From the NCBI GenBank assembly GCA_002421005.1, contig DIJC01000014.1, forward strand, positions 398,026-462,025: a stretch of 64,000 bases of DNA, written 5' to 3'. The translations under genes and the position numbers were made by a program. Shown here in pieces: positions 1 to 8,505 of this stretch; position 1 is the stretch's first letter, and each line of letters opens with the position of its first letter. Source of the stretch: Enterobacteriaceae bacterium UBA5654. GTDB taxonomy: Bacteria; Pseudomonadota; Gammaproteobacteria; Enterobacterales; Enterobacteriaceae. Below the pieces are notes generated by a model that did no database searches, was not told the DNA's origin, and saw only the letters and a list, made by a program, of their open reading frames with translations.

Positions 1-843
1 AGCCATGGTTTTAGTCAGCCCTGCCCCGGCCTGAATGGGCGTCGGGGCCGGAACATCTTTCTGCCCGGTCGCCACCACCATTTTGCCGCTTAAATCCCAG
101 TCGGCGACAAGCGCCGTGCCTGCGGTTCCTTTGATATACCAGCGGGGGAGCGTGATAAAATTGGTAGTGCCCACTTCAATATGGGCGGTTAATCCGCTGT
201 GGAACTGAATATACACGGTGAAACCATCGTCAACTTCGTCACCCAGCACGTAGCTTAATGAGGTGTAAATCTGGCTAATCGCGCTGTCGTCCAGCAACAA
301 TAGCTGATCGAGCAGATGCACGCCCCAGTCCAGCACCATCCCACCGCCCTGCGCCAGTGTATGCCGCCAGTCGCCCGGAATACCGTTGGCCCCCTGCACC
401 CGCGATTCAATATGGAAAATATCGCCGATCGGCTTTTCCTCACGGATGCGCCGCACAATCAGGAAATCCTCATCCCAGCGGCGATTCTGGTGAACCATAA
501 AAATTCGCTGCGCTTTTTCCGCCGCCTGCAAAATAGCGTCAAATTCGGCGGACGAAAGCGCCACTGGTTTTTCACAAATAACGTGCTTCCCGGCTTCAAG
601 CGCGCGTATCGCCAGCGCTTTATGCACGTCATTCGGCGTTGCAATTAATACCGCCGTAATATCGCTATCGTTAAGAACATCCTCAAGCGAGGAATAAGGG
701 AAGAGTCCCTGCGTTTCCGCTACCTGTAAACGCGCCGGGTCAATATCAAAAGCGCCTTTAACCCGGACACGTTCGCTGGCGGTCATCAGCTTTACGTGGT
801 AAGCCCCCATCCCGCCATAGCCAATAATTGCCATCTTAAGCAT
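1..843 (-). CDS. Gfo/Idh/MocA-family NAD(P)-dependent oxidoreductase (C-terminus off window)
   Basis: The reading frame opens at 843 and runs unbroken to base 1, giving 281 residues with the C-terminus missing. The start is supported by AAGGA seven bases upstream. An N-terminal Rossmann motif GYGGMGAYH lies near residues 8-16, the family motif CEKP at 90-93, and a catalytic-site-like Asp172/His176 in LDWGVHLLDQ. These are hallmarks of dehydrogenases that oxidise sugar or polyol hydroxyls. It is the last visible gene of a minus-strand cluster, 21 bases after the isomerase gene, so probably the same transcript. It is only a distant paralogue of the other dehydrogenase here, so two different oxidation steps are likely. 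The substrate is not known. The family assignment is firm. Confidence 0.9.
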   Translation of the reverse strand, partial: MLKMAIIGYGGMGAYHVKLMTASERVRVKGAFDIDPARLQVAETQGLFPYSSLEDVLNDSDITAVLIATPNDVHKALAIRALEAGKHVICEKPVALSSAEFDAILQAAEKAQRIFMVHQNRRWDEDFLIVRRIREEKPIGDIFHIESRVQGANGIPGDWRHTLAQGGGMVLDWGVHLLDQLLLLDDSAISQIYTSLSYVLGDEVDDGFTVYIQFHSGLTAHIEVGTTNFITLPRWYIKGTAGTALVADWDLSGKMVVATGQKDVPAPTPIQAGAGLTKTMA

Positions 844-864
844 CTTGCTATCCTTGTCTGTGCT

Positions 865-1833
865 TTATGCCCACCACATGTCCAACGGGCGTTGCCGAAT
901 TAATATCGATTGCAGGTTGGTGACCGCACGCATAAAGCCTTCGTCTATCGACATTAAAGCGTCTTCGTGCTCAATGCTGATCACGTAGTCATAACCCCAG
1001 GTACGCAGGGCGCTGATAATATCGGACCATTGCTGAATGCTGTGACCATAACCGACGGTGCGGAAATTCCACGCGCGGCTACGAATATTGCCGTAGGGCT
1101 GCATATCCGTTAAGCCGTACATATTGATATTGTCCTGATCCAGATAGGTATCTTTGGCGTGAAAATGGTGGATTGCACCTTTTTCACCGAGGATTTTAAT
1201 AGCGGCAACCGGGTCAATGCCCTGCCACCATAAATGGCTGGGATCAAGGTTCGCACCAATGGCGTCGCAGGTTTCTTCCCGCAGTTTTAGCAGGGTATAC
1301 GGGGTGTGGCAAAGAAAACCGCCGTGCAGTTCAATGCCAATTTTGACCTGATGCTCTTCCGCCAGGCGACCGATCTCTTTCCAGTAGGGGATCAGTTTAT
1401 TTTCCCATTGCCAGGTTTTCATATCGCTGTAAACCGTCGGCCAGGGGACAACCGGCCAGTTGGGTGCCGTGGCCCGATCATCATTTCCCGCCGTGCCGGA
1501 AAAGGTATTGACGACCGGCACGCCCAGTAAGCCCGCCAGTTTGATGGTTTTACGCAATATCGCGTCGGCGGCTTCACGTTCCGCTTTGATCGGCGAAATA
1601 GGGTTATCGTGGCAGCTCAGCGCACTAATGGTAATACCGCGCGAGCTGAATTTTTCTAAATAGGCTGTCCGGGCCTCTGCGCTGGCTAACAGCTCATCAG
1701 TGGGACAGTGATGATTACCGGGATTACCGCCGCTGCCCACTTCCACCGCATCCAGACCAGCGCCCTGGACTTTATCCAGCATCTCATCCAGCGACAGGCT
1801 GGCAAATAAAGGAGTAAAAACGCCAAGTTTCAT
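865..1833 (-). CDS. sugar phosphate isomerase/epimerase-type TIM barrel protein
   Basis: The 322-residue protein belongs to the xylose-isomerase-like/AP-endonuclease-2 TIM barrel group (IolE, YcjR and relatives). Likely divalent-metal ligands are Glu168 in GIELHGG, Asp197 and His200 in NLDPSH, His223/His225 in HHFHAKD, and Glu288 in ISIEHED. The ATG overlaps the stop of the upstream ThuA-like gene by four bases (ATGA) and has AAGGAG ahead of it, so the two are translationally coupled. Family members isomerise, epimerise or eliminate from sugars, inositols and 3-keto-glycosides. With two Gfo/Idh dehydrogenases and a ThuA-like protein next to it, a role on an oxidised (keto) sugar is inferred. 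The substrate is unknown. Confidence 0.88.
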   Translation of the reverse strand: MKLGVFTPLFASLSLDEMLDKVQGAGLDAVEVGSGGNPGNHHCPTDELLASAEARTAYLEKFSSRGITISALSCHDNPISPIKAEREAADAILRKTIKLAGLLGVPVVNTFSGTAGNDDRATAPNWPVVPWPTVYSDMKTWQWENKLIPYWKEIGRLAEEHQVKIGIELHGGFLCHTPYTLLKLREETCDAIGANLDPSHLWWQGIDPVAAIKILGEKGAIHHFHAKDTYLDQDNINMYGLTDMQPYGNIRSRAWNFRTVGYGHSIQQWSDIISALRTWGYDYVISIEHEDALMSIDEGFMRAVTNLQSILIRQRPLDMWWA

Positions 1834-2558
1834 TTTACTGCTCCTTGTATCGGGAATAGATTTTTGTCATTGCCGTAAACGGGATAATGGTTATTACGCG
1901 GGCAGCAATATTCCACGCCGTTGCAAATAATTTTCTGCACGATCTCGTTATAGTAAGTCGGATAGCTTTCATGGCCCGGCTGGAAATAAAAAATTCGTCC
2001 GTTGCCGCGTTTATAGGTAATACCGCTGCGGAAAACGTTGCCGCCTTCAAACCAGCTCAGAAAAACGGTTTCATCCGGGGCGGGAATATCAAAATGCTCC
2101 CCGTACATTTCTTCTTTTTCCAGCACGAAACTTTCGGGAATGCCTCTGGCAATATCATGAGCCGGGTCGATGACAAACAGCCGCTCTTTTTCATCTGCCT
2201 CGCGCCATTTTAAATCGCAACTGGTGCCCATCAGCTTCATAAAGATTTTCGACATATGCCCGGAATGCAGCACGATAAGCCCCATCCCGTGTAATACCCG
2301 CTGCTGTACGCGCTCAACGATTTTATCGTCAACTTCTTTGTGGGCAATGTGTCCCCACCAGATTAATACATCCGTTTCGTTCAGGACGCTTTCGGTCAGG
2401 CCATGCTCCGGCTCATCCAGCGTGGCGGTGCGGGTACTGAATCCGGCAGCCTGTAAAAATTGGGCAATTTGGCTATGGATGCCGTGCGGATAAACCGCCG
2501 CGATATGCGGCTCCTGTTGTTCATGCCGGTATTCATTCCAGACAGTTACACGAATCAT
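1830..2558 (-). CDS. ThuA-like trehalose-utilisation domain protein
   Basis: This 242-residue protein has the ThuA pattern: an N-terminal beta-alpha fold like class I glutamine amidotransferases, with DVLIWWGH, a conserved VLHSGH segment and a C-terminal FQPGHE stretch. ThuA proteins occur in rhizobial trehalose and disaccharide catabolism beside Gfo/Idh dehydrogenases that make 3-keto sugars. An upstream in-frame start exists at 2579, but GAGGAG lies at the right distance before 2558, and the previous gene stops one base upstream, so 2558 is preferred. It sits inside the dehydrogenase/isomerase cluster and overlaps the isomerase gene by four bases. Its exact reaction is not established for this branch. 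Confidence 0.82.
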   Translation of the reverse strand: MIRVTVWNEYRHEQQEPHIAAVYPHGIHSQIAQFLQAAGFSTRTATLDEPEHGLTESVLNETDVLIWWGHIAHKEVDDKIVERVQQRVLHGMGLIVLHSGHMSKIFMKLMGTSCDLKWREADEKERLFVIDPAHDIARGIPESFVLEKEEMYGEHFDIPAPDETVFLSWFEGGNVFRSGITYKRGNGRIFYFQPGHESYPTYYNEIVQKIICNGVEYCCPRNNHYPVYGNDKNLFPIQGAVK

Positions 2559-2559
2559 T

Positions 2560-3645
2560 TCACTGCTCCTCACGGTCAAAATACACCGGCTGTCCTGTTT
2601 TGGCTGACGAGTAAATGGCTTCCAGAATTTGCGTGACCACCAGCGCTTCTTCAGGTTTCACCACCGGCGTTTTATCGTTAATCACCGCGTCGATCCATGA
2701 CTGCGCTTCCAGCAACGCCGGATCGTCCCCGGTGGCATCGTAGAAATCGACGCCACCGACGGCAAACTGAACTTCTTTTTCCCAGGTCGCGCCGTAGGTT
2801 TCGCCGTTAATGCGCAGGCCGTTGTTCATATCCGCACCGCCTTTGGTGCCGCAGAGCGCGGTTCTGGCTTCGCCAACGTCGAGCGTATTCAGCGCCCAGC
2901 TTGATTCCAGCATAATGGTGGCACCATCCTGCATGGTGATGAAGCCAAATGCGGAATCTTCGACGGTGAATTTTTCCGGGTCCCAGGGTCCCCATGCGTT
3001 TGCCGCATCCCGGGTGGACGCCAGTTTATGATAGGTATTGCCGACAATACATTTTGGCTGATAGTTGTTCATCATCCAGAGCGTTAAATCAAGCGCGTGG
3101 GTACCAATGTCAATTAACGGGCCGCCTCCTTGCGCTTCTTCGTCCAGAAAAACACCCCACGTCGGCACCGCGCGCCGCCGGATCGCTTTGGCTTTTGCAT
3201 AATAAATTTCTCCAAGATCGCCGTTTTCACAGACCTGATGCAGATAATGTGAATCCTTACGGAATCGGTTCTGATAACCAATCGTTAATTTCTTACCGGT
3301 GCGGCGCGCGGCATCGACCATCGCCTGCGCTTCAGCCGAGGTTTTTGCCATCGGCTTCTCGCACATGACATGTTTACCCGCTTCCATGGCGGCAATTGAG
3401 ATACTTGCGTGTGAAATATTAGGCGTGCATACATGAATAATATCTATCCCGGCATCAGCCAGCATTTCGCGGTGATCCGTATAGACTTTGGCGTCAGCAG
3501 AGCCATACTTCGCTTTCGCTTTCTCCGCCCGCTCAACGTTAATATCACAGAAAGCTATCAGTTCCACTTCCGGGATCTGGATCAGGGCGGGCATATGTTT
3601 TCCATTAGCAATACCGCCGCAACCTATAATACCTATCTTGACCAT
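2560..3645 (-). CDS. Gfo/Idh/MocA-family oxidoreductase
   Basis: The 361-residue dehydrogenase begins with a nucleotide-binding motif IGIIGCGGIANGKH, carries CEKP at 95-98, and has Asp179/His183 in IDIGTHALDL, the usual catalytic region. The protein is full length for the family (about 330-380). A longer frame starts at 3690, but the Rossmann strand should begin at the N-terminus and GGAG lies about ten bases before 3645, so 3645 is chosen. The gene follows the AraC-type regulator by 77 bases and leads the ThuA and isomerase genes. Oxidation of a sugar or glycoside with NAD(P) is expected from the family; the substrate cannot be read from sequence. Confidence 0.88.
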   Translation of the reverse strand: MVKIGIIGCGGIANGKHMPALIQIPEVELIAFCDINVERAEKAKAKYGSADAKVYTDHREMLADAGIDIIHVCTPNISHASISIAAMEAGKHVMCEKPMAKTSAEAQAMVDAARRTGKKLTIGYQNRFRKDSHYLHQVCENGDLGEIYYAKAKAIRRRAVPTWGVFLDEEAQGGGPLIDIGTHALDLTLWMMNNYQPKCIVGNTYHKLASTRDAANAWGPWDPEKFTVEDSAFGFITMQDGATIMLESSWALNTLDVGEARTALCGTKGGADMNNGLRINGETYGATWEKEVQFAVGGVDFYDATGDDPALLEAQSWIDAVINDKTPVVKPEEALVVTQILEAIYSSAKTGQPVYFDREEQ

Positions 3646-3722
3646 AACCAGCGTTCTCCACTCCATATGATAACTGGCGCTATAATACAAAATAAGTCAG
3701 GGCCAATGTTCCTGGCTTTTTA

Positions 3723-4595
3723 TTATTTCATCCCGGATATTGACCTTCTATATTTCAGCGGCGCAACGCCCGTATTTTGTTTAAATACATGATGAAATGT
3801 TTTTACGCTGTTAAAACCAATGCGCTCTGCCACTTCTGATACGGAGATCTCTTCATTCAGCAATAACCATTTCGCCTGATTCAGGCGATAATTATGCAGA
3901 AAGCGCACAAATGTCATGCCGGTATTCTTTTTAAAAAAGCGGGCAAAATAGCAGGCGCTGAATCCCATAAATTTTGCAACATCATCAAGAGTAATATATT
4001 CATGATAATGATGTTCAATATAAGAGAAGATTTTATCAAGCCGGACTAAGGTTTTTTCTGATTTACTCGCCACCGCTTCCCCTAAGGGGCGTTTGGCCTG
4101 CTGCTGGCTCAGCGGGATCTGACGATAGATGAGCGCAATTATCTCCATCAGCGCGGCTTTAATCAGGTATTTGTAACCCGCAGCCTGATGGTGATCTTCC
4201 CGATGAATGACCGCTAAAAGTTCCCGGATCTTAGCCGTTGTTTCCTCAGGCCAGCTGCGGCTATGGCTTTCCATTGAGGAGAAGAGCTGGCGCAGGCCGG
4301 GTTCGCCTGCGGTTTCTTCTTCATGAAACAGGGAAAAATCAAACTGAATGACGATCCGCTCACTGTTGGGTGACGCGAGGAAGTAGTGAATATCCCCGGC
4401 ATTAATGAACTGGATCTCGCCCGCCTGCATGACAATCGGGACATCGTTGATCCCCAGATGCAGCACGCCCCGCGTCACATAAATAACTTCGACGACTTTG
4501 TGCCAGTGGGGATAAACGAGCACTTCACCTTCATGAACAAACCGCTGAAACGGGAATGGCCGATTGAGGTGAAATAGCTCAAGGTAGTGACTCAT
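3723..4595 (-). CDS. AraC-family transcriptional regulator
   Basis: The 290-residue regulator has an N-terminal cupin-like sensing domain (HWHKVVEVIYVTRG near 30-43) and a C-terminal AraC DNA-binding domain with two helix-turn-helix units, at roughly 201-221 (ITLDDVAKFMGFS) and 249-270 (ISVSEVAERIGFN), ending in the typical GVAPLKYRR. The start at 4595 has CGGAG about nine bases upstream. It is encoded on the same strand as, and just ahead of, the dehydrogenase/ThuA/isomerase cluster, which suggests it is the local sugar-responsive activator. The ligand is unknown. In E. coli this slot, next to yfaY, is held by the unrelated rhm (L-rhamnonate) genes, so the cluster is an accessory replacement. 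Confidence 0.9.
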   Translation of the reverse strand: MSHYLELFHLNRPFPFQRFVHEGEVLVYPHWHKVVEVIYVTRGVLHLGINDVPIVMQAGEIQFINAGDIHYFLASPNSERIVIQFDFSLFHEEETAGEPGLRQLFSSMESHSRSWPEETTAKIRELLAVIHREDHHQAAGYKYLIKAALMEIIALIYRQIPLSQQQAKRPLGEAVASKSEKTLVRLDKIFSYIEHHYHEYITLDDVAKFMGFSACYFARFFKKNTGMTFVRFLHNYRLNQAKWLLLNEEISVSEVAERIGFNSVKTFHHVFKQNTGVAPLKYRRSISGMK

Positions 4596-4708
4596 GGCAA
4601 TAATCTCCGTTGCCGCTGTATAGTGTTGATCCTTCAGGCTATCGGCCCCGGTTACACGATTAGCGTGGCGTCCGGGGCATCAGGGTGTTAGCGCATGAGC
4701 GTAAGTCG

Positions 4709-5917
4709 TTAAGTCTGTCCGGGAATGTCCAGCGTTTCGACGATATTGATCCAGCCATGTTCGCTGGTGAGGGGCTTACCATTCAGCCAGCGGCGCAGCA
4801 TATTCAGCGCCATCATCGCGCAGACTTCCTGACGCACCTGCAACGAATGGCGGGTGGTGCTGAACTTCGCCCGCAGCGCCCAGGTGCCCTGCGGCGTGGC
4901 CAGCGCAAAATTAAGATGATCGTCTTCCAGTCCCGTCACCGCCAGTGCCAGACCGGCAAAGTGGCTGCCCCGGCGCTCCTGCGCCCAGCGCGCGGTCTGC
5001 GCCAGCGTCTCCTGTTGCGCGGGGATGACTTCTGAGGCCAGCAGCGGCGCACCGGCGCGGGCAAGCTGAAGCGCCAGCAGGCCCGCGGTAAACTGTTCGC
5101 TTAGCGTCAGGCTCAGCTGCCGTTCCTGAAGCTGTCGGGCAAGCTGTGCGGGCAGCCCTTCCGTGCCTTCAAAAATAAGGCTTTCTCCGGCGACCCGCTG
5201 CACCTGCGGCCACAGCGCCAGCATCGCTTCGCGCTGTGACGCCGGACCGGTCAGTTTGAGTTCAATGATCGGCATTGAGGAGCGGTAGCCCATGGTGACG
5301 CCAGGCGGCAATTCCAGCGGATCCAGGCTCTGGGCCAGATCGCTTTCCGAGCGGCCAAAGGTGGTCAGACGCAGGCACAGCGGCGGCTCGACGAGTTGAT
5401 AACGCTTGCGCAGGCGCGGCAGGATTTGCTGCTCGACCATCACTTTAAATTCAGACGGTACGCCGGGCGTGAAAAACATCAGGCAGCGATTCAGCTCGAC
5501 GGCGAAACCGCAGGCGGTGCCGACCGGGTTGTCGATCAGCTCCGCGCTGGCGGGGATCTCCGCCTGCTTACGGTTGCTCGGGGCCATGATCCGCCCGCGC
5601 TCGCTAAAAAAACGCGCCATTTGCGTCAGCCATTCTTCATGCAGCACCAGGTTTTCACCTTTTGCCGTTGCGGCGGCCAGCGCGCTTAAATCATCGCTGG
5701 TCGGGCCCAACCCGCCGTTGACAATCAGTACGTCGGCATGTTCGCTGCGCTCGCGCAGGATCGCCACTAAATCATCAAGATTGTCGCCAACGGTATTGCG
5801 GCGCGTGAGGGGAAAGCCCTGGGTAAATAAGAAATCGGCAAGCCAGGCGGCGTTGGTATCGACGATCTGCCCATGCAGAACTTCGTCACCCGTGGATAGC
5901 ATCTCCACATTTATCAT
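4709..5917 (-). CDS. yfaY: YfaY, CinA-like protein with degenerate C-terminal domain
   Basis: The 402-residue protein matches E. coli YfaY in length and sequence. An N-terminal MoaB/Mog-like domain (STGDEVLHGQIVDTN, NGGLGPTSDD) is followed by a CinA C-terminal domain from about residue 250. In active nicotinamide-nucleotide amidohydrolases (PncC) that domain carries ESCTGG. Here the equivalent reads SEQFTAG, so the catalytic serine site is not conserved and deamidase activity is unlikely, as known for E. coli YfaY. The start at 5917 is chosen because TGGAGAAAACG precedes it; a frame-extended start at 5932 lacks a good site. It stands alone upstream of the AraC gene on the minus strand. Confidence 0.92.
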   Translation of the reverse strand: MINVEMLSTGDEVLHGQIVDTNAAWLADFLFTQGFPLTRRNTVGDNLDDLVAILRERSEHADVLIVNGGLGPTSDDLSALAAATAKGENLVLHEEWLTQMARFFSERGRIMAPSNRKQAEIPASAELIDNPVGTACGFAVELNRCLMFFTPGVPSEFKVMVEQQILPRLRKRYQLVEPPLCLRLTTFGRSESDLAQSLDPLELPPGVTMGYRSSMPIIELKLTGPASQREAMLALWPQVQRVAGESLIFEGTEGLPAQLARQLQERQLSLTLSEQFTAGLLALQLARAGAPLLASEVIPAQQETLAQTARWAQERRGSHFAGLALAVTGLEDDHLNFALATPQGTWALRAKFSTTRHSLQVRQEVCAMMALNMLRRWLNGKPLTSEHGWINIVETLDIPGQT

Positions 5918-6000
5918 CGTTTTCTCCAGCAAAAGAGGACGATTTACTATAGCGCATGCGGAGGGGAAAAAAAGCGGCGCGGTATAACCGCGCCGGAAGA

Positions 6001-6543
6001 TCAGAAGCTGGCGTTAACGCCAACATACGGGCCGTCAGCGACCGCGCTGTCACGATTGCCCTCTTTACCGGAAAGATTGATATAGCGATAACCCGCCTCC
6101 ACGCTCAGCGGACGCAGAATGCTTATTCGCGCACCGGCGTTGGCTTCTTCATAATCTTTCACCCCGCTGGAGAGCGAGTCCGGGGAATAATAGTATTCAC
6201 CAAACAGGCGGAAGCGGTCACCAAGCTGCCACTGGATCCCGCCACCGACGGCAGCCGCGTAGCCTTCATCACCCCGCTGAGGATTAAGATAAACGCCTTT
6301 ACCGCCTGCGGTGGCTAAAAATGGCCCCAACGGAATGTTCAGACCCAGGCCGAGACCGGCAATGTCGCCGTCATCATCGTTATGCGCCCAGTTACCGCTC
6401 ATCGCCAGTCCGGTTGATTCAGTACCGAAACCGACGCCGATATTGGTGTAATCCTCACCTGCCTGACCGCTGACGCTAATCGCATTTGCCGCCGCCGGGA
6501 CAACTAACAGCCCACACAATGCTACCAAAACTGTTTTTTTCAT
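6001..6543 (-). CDS. yfaZ: YfaZ family outer membrane protein
   Basis: The 180-residue precursor opens with a classic signal peptide (MKKTVLVALCGLLVVPAAANA), cleaved after Ala21 by inspection. The mature part alternates polar and non-polar residues with many glycines and aromatics and ends in phenylalanine (VNASF), as expected for an outer-membrane beta-barrel. It matches the YfaZ family, whose function is unknown. The start at 6543 follows GGAAG and puts the lysines at the N-terminus. It lies upstream of yfaY on the same strand, as in E. coli, about 80 bases apart. On its other side the E. coli neighbour nudI is displaced by katA and an Rpn gene. Confidence 0.9.
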   Translation of the reverse strand: MKKTVLVALCGLLVVPAAANAISVSGQAGEDYTNIGVGFGTESTGLAMSGNWAHNDDDGDIAGLGLGLNIPLGPFLATAGGKGVYLNPQRGDEGYAAAVGGGIQWQLGDRFRLFGEYYYSPDSLSSGVKDYEEANAGARISILRPLSVEAGYRYINLSGKEGNRDSAVADGPYVGVNASF

Positions 6544-6807
6544 TTTAATGCTTCCACAGAAAAGCCTGAACGCCACAAAAGTACGTGATTGTACAACTGA
6601 TTAGACAATAAGGAATGAACCAAAAACGCTATTAGTCCGCGACAGGGTCAGCTGAATGGCTGAGGGCTTTAAAAGGCGAAAGGTATGGATGCAATAGAGA
6701 GAGACAAGTTGCCCGGGATCAATATCTTAATTACAAATACATCTTAGATTATTTCCTGAAAATAAACGGAAATTATACAATTCTTAAACATCTATCGGGA
6801 GATAAAG
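6544..6807. promoter_or_regulatory. divergent yfaZ/katA intergenic region
   Basis: This 264-base gap must hold the divergent promoters of yfaZ and katA. The half nearer katA is strongly AT-rich. No clear OxyR operator (four spaced ATAG elements) and no convincing -35/-10 pair could be assigned by eye. The only firm signal is the katA ribosome site GGGAG at about 6797-6801. Confidence 0.4.
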
Positions 6808-8256
6808 ATGATGAAAAAAGGACTCACCACCTCAGCTGGCGCGCCCGTTGCGCATAATAATAATGTGGCAACTGCCGGTCCTCGTGGCCCCATGCTGTTA
6901 CAGGATGTCTGGTTTCTTGAGAAGCTGGCACACTTTGATCGCGAAGTGATCCCGGAACGTCGGATGCATGCCAAAGGCTCCGCCGCGTATGGCACTTTTA
7001 CCGTGACCCAGGACATTACCGCCTATACACGCGCCAGGATTTTTTCTGAGATCGGCAAAAAAACCGAGCTGTTTTTACGTTTCTCCACCGTCGCCGGTGA
7101 GCGCGGCGCGGCGGACGCTGAACGCGATATCCGCGGTTTTGCCATTAAGTTTTATACCGAAGAAGGTAACTGGGATTTAGTCGGCAATAACACGCCGGTG
7201 TTCTACCTGCGCGATCCGCTGAAATTCCCGGATCTGAACCACGTCGTCAAACGCGATCCGCGCACCAACCTGCGTAACCCCACTTATAAATGGGATTTCT
7301 TCTCGCATTTGCCGGAAGCGCTGCACCAGTTAACCATTGATTTCAGCGATCGCGGCCTGCCCTTCTCGTATCGCACTATGCACGGTTTTGGTAGCCATAC
7401 CTTCAGCTTTATTAATGCCAGCAACGAACGTTTCTGGGTTAAATTCCACCTCAAATCCCGGCAGGGTATTGCCAATCTGATGGATGATGAAGCCAAACGG
7501 CTGGTGGCGGAAGATCGTGAAAGCTCCCAGCGCGATTTGTTCGATTCCATCGAAAAAGGCGATTTCCCGCGCTGGACGTTTTACGTGCAAATCATGCCGG
7601 AAGCCGAGGCTTCACAGGTGCCGTATAACCCGTTCGACCTGACCAAAGTGTGGCCACACGGTGATTATCCGCTGATTGAAGTGGGCGAACTGGAACTGAA
7701 TCGCAACCCGGATAACTATTTTGCCGAAGTAGAGCAGGTCGCGATGTCACCCGCGAACGTGGTGCCGGGAATTGGTTTCTCGCCGGACCGGATGTTGCAG
7801 GGCCGTCTCTTCTCCTACGGCGATGCGCATCGTTACCGCCTGGGCGTCAATCATCACCAGATCCCGGTAAATGCCCCGCGCTGCCCGTTCCACAATTATC
7901 ATCGTGACGGCGCGATGCGGGTGGACGGTAACAGCGGCAACGGGCCGACGTATGAACCGAATAGCTTCGGCGTCTTTCAGGAGCAGCCGGACTACAGCGA
8001 GCCGCCATTGAGCGTCGAGGGCGCGGCCGATCACTGGAATCACCGCGAAGATACCGATTACTTCAGCCAGCCGCGTAAGCTGTATGAACTGTTGAGCGAT
8101 GAGGAGCATCAGCGGATGTTTGCCCGCATTGCCGGAGACATGAAAGAGGTGCCGGAATTTATTCAGCAGCGGCAAATCGGTTTGTTCAGCGAAGTTCATC
8201 CAGAATACGGTGCAGGCGTAGCTGCCGCACTGGCAGAGTTGAAGCAGAATAAGTAA
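6808..8256 (+). CDS. katA: monofunctional heme catalase (small-subunit type)
   Basis: The 482-residue enzyme converts hydrogen peroxide to water and oxygen in the cytoplasm. Key residues are all present: distal His54 in ERRMHAKGSAAYG, Asn127 in DLVGNNTPVFY, and the proximal heme ligand Tyr337 in RLFSYGDAHRYR. The length and lack of a C-terminal flavodoxin-like domain mark it as a small-subunit (clade 3, KatA-like) catalase, unlike E. coli KatE (large) or KatG (catalase-peroxidase). GGGAGATAAAG precedes the ATG, and a second ATG follows directly. The gene ends in a strong terminator. It sits between yfaZ and nudI, where E. coli has no such gene, so it was gained here or lost there. Confidence 0.96.
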   Translation: MMKKGLTTSAGAPVAHNNNVATAGPRGPMLLQDVWFLEKLAHFDREVIPERRMHAKGSAAYGTFTVTQDITAYTRARIFSEIGKKTELFLRFSTVAGERGAADAERDIRGFAIKFYTEEGNWDLVGNNTPVFYLRDPLKFPDLNHVVKRDPRTNLRNPTYKWDFFSHLPEALHQLTIDFSDRGLPFSYRTMHGFGSHTFSFINASNERFWVKFHLKSRQGIANLMDDEAKRLVAEDRESSQRDLFDSIEKGDFPRWTFYVQIMPEAEASQVPYNPFDLTKVWPHGDYPLIEVGELELNRNPDNYFAEVEQVAMSPANVVPGIGFSPDRMLQGRLFSYGDAHRYRLGVNHHQIPVNAPRCPFHNYHRDGAMRVDGNSGNGPTYEPNSFGVFQEQPDYSEPPLSVEGAADHWNHREDTDYFSQPRKLYELLSDEEHQRMFARIAGDMKEVPEFIQQRQIGLFSEVHPEYGAGVAAALAELKQNK

Positions 8257-8264
8257 GTCGATCC

Positions 8265-8291
8265 CGGGAGCCGAAAAGGCTCCCGTTTTTT
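8265..8291 (+). terminator. Rho-independent terminator of katA
   Basis: An eight-base-pair GC-rich stem CGGGAGCC/GGCTCCCG with a five-base loop (GAAAA) is followed by six T residues. It lies nine bases after the katA stop and just before the convergent rpn stop, so it separates the two genes. Confidence 0.95.
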
Positions 8292-8295
8292 GGGA

Positions 8296-8505
8296 TTAGT
8301 GACCGGATTGCTGCAGGTGCTGCGTCGAAGTGCCGGTGATTTTTTCGATCAGGCTCGGTTCCAGACCGTTTTCCAGCATCGCGTGGGCAATACGTCGCGC
8401 TTCCTCCTGACGCCCTTCCTGAAAGCCTTTTTCAAGCCCTTGCTGCATACCCTGCTGCATTCCTTGTTGCATACCCTGCTGTTCCAGAAACTTTGCAATA
8501 TTCAT
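8296..8505 (-). CDS. predicted intragenic small protein RpnS (nested antitoxin)
   Basis: Inside the rpn gene, in the same frame, an ATG at 8505 (Met246 of the full protein) is preceded by AAAAGGAGA with a six-base spacer after GGAG. This is as good a ribosome site as any in the window. It would give a 69-residue protein made of a short helix, the four Met-Gln-Gln-Gly-type repeats and the C-terminal HAMLENGLEPSLIEKITG region. In E. coli RpnA, a small C-terminal product made this way binds the full-length nuclease and blocks its toxicity. That role is inferred here by position and family. A separate internal promoter was not identified. The strong site inside a coding region is otherwise unexplained. 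Confidence 0.68.
   Translation of the reverse strand: MNIAKFLEQQGMQQGMQQGMQQGLEKGFQEGRQEEARRIAHAMLENGLEPSLIEKITGTSTQHLQQSGH

Noticed and set aside
4640..4680. terminator for yfaY
   Set aside because: GCCCCGG and CCGGGGC can pair, but the 20-base loop and lack of a T-run make it unconvincing.
4709..5917. YfaY as an active nicotinamide-nucleotide amidohydrolase
   Set aside because: The ESCTGG active-site motif is replaced by SEQFTAG, as in the inactive E. coli YfaY.
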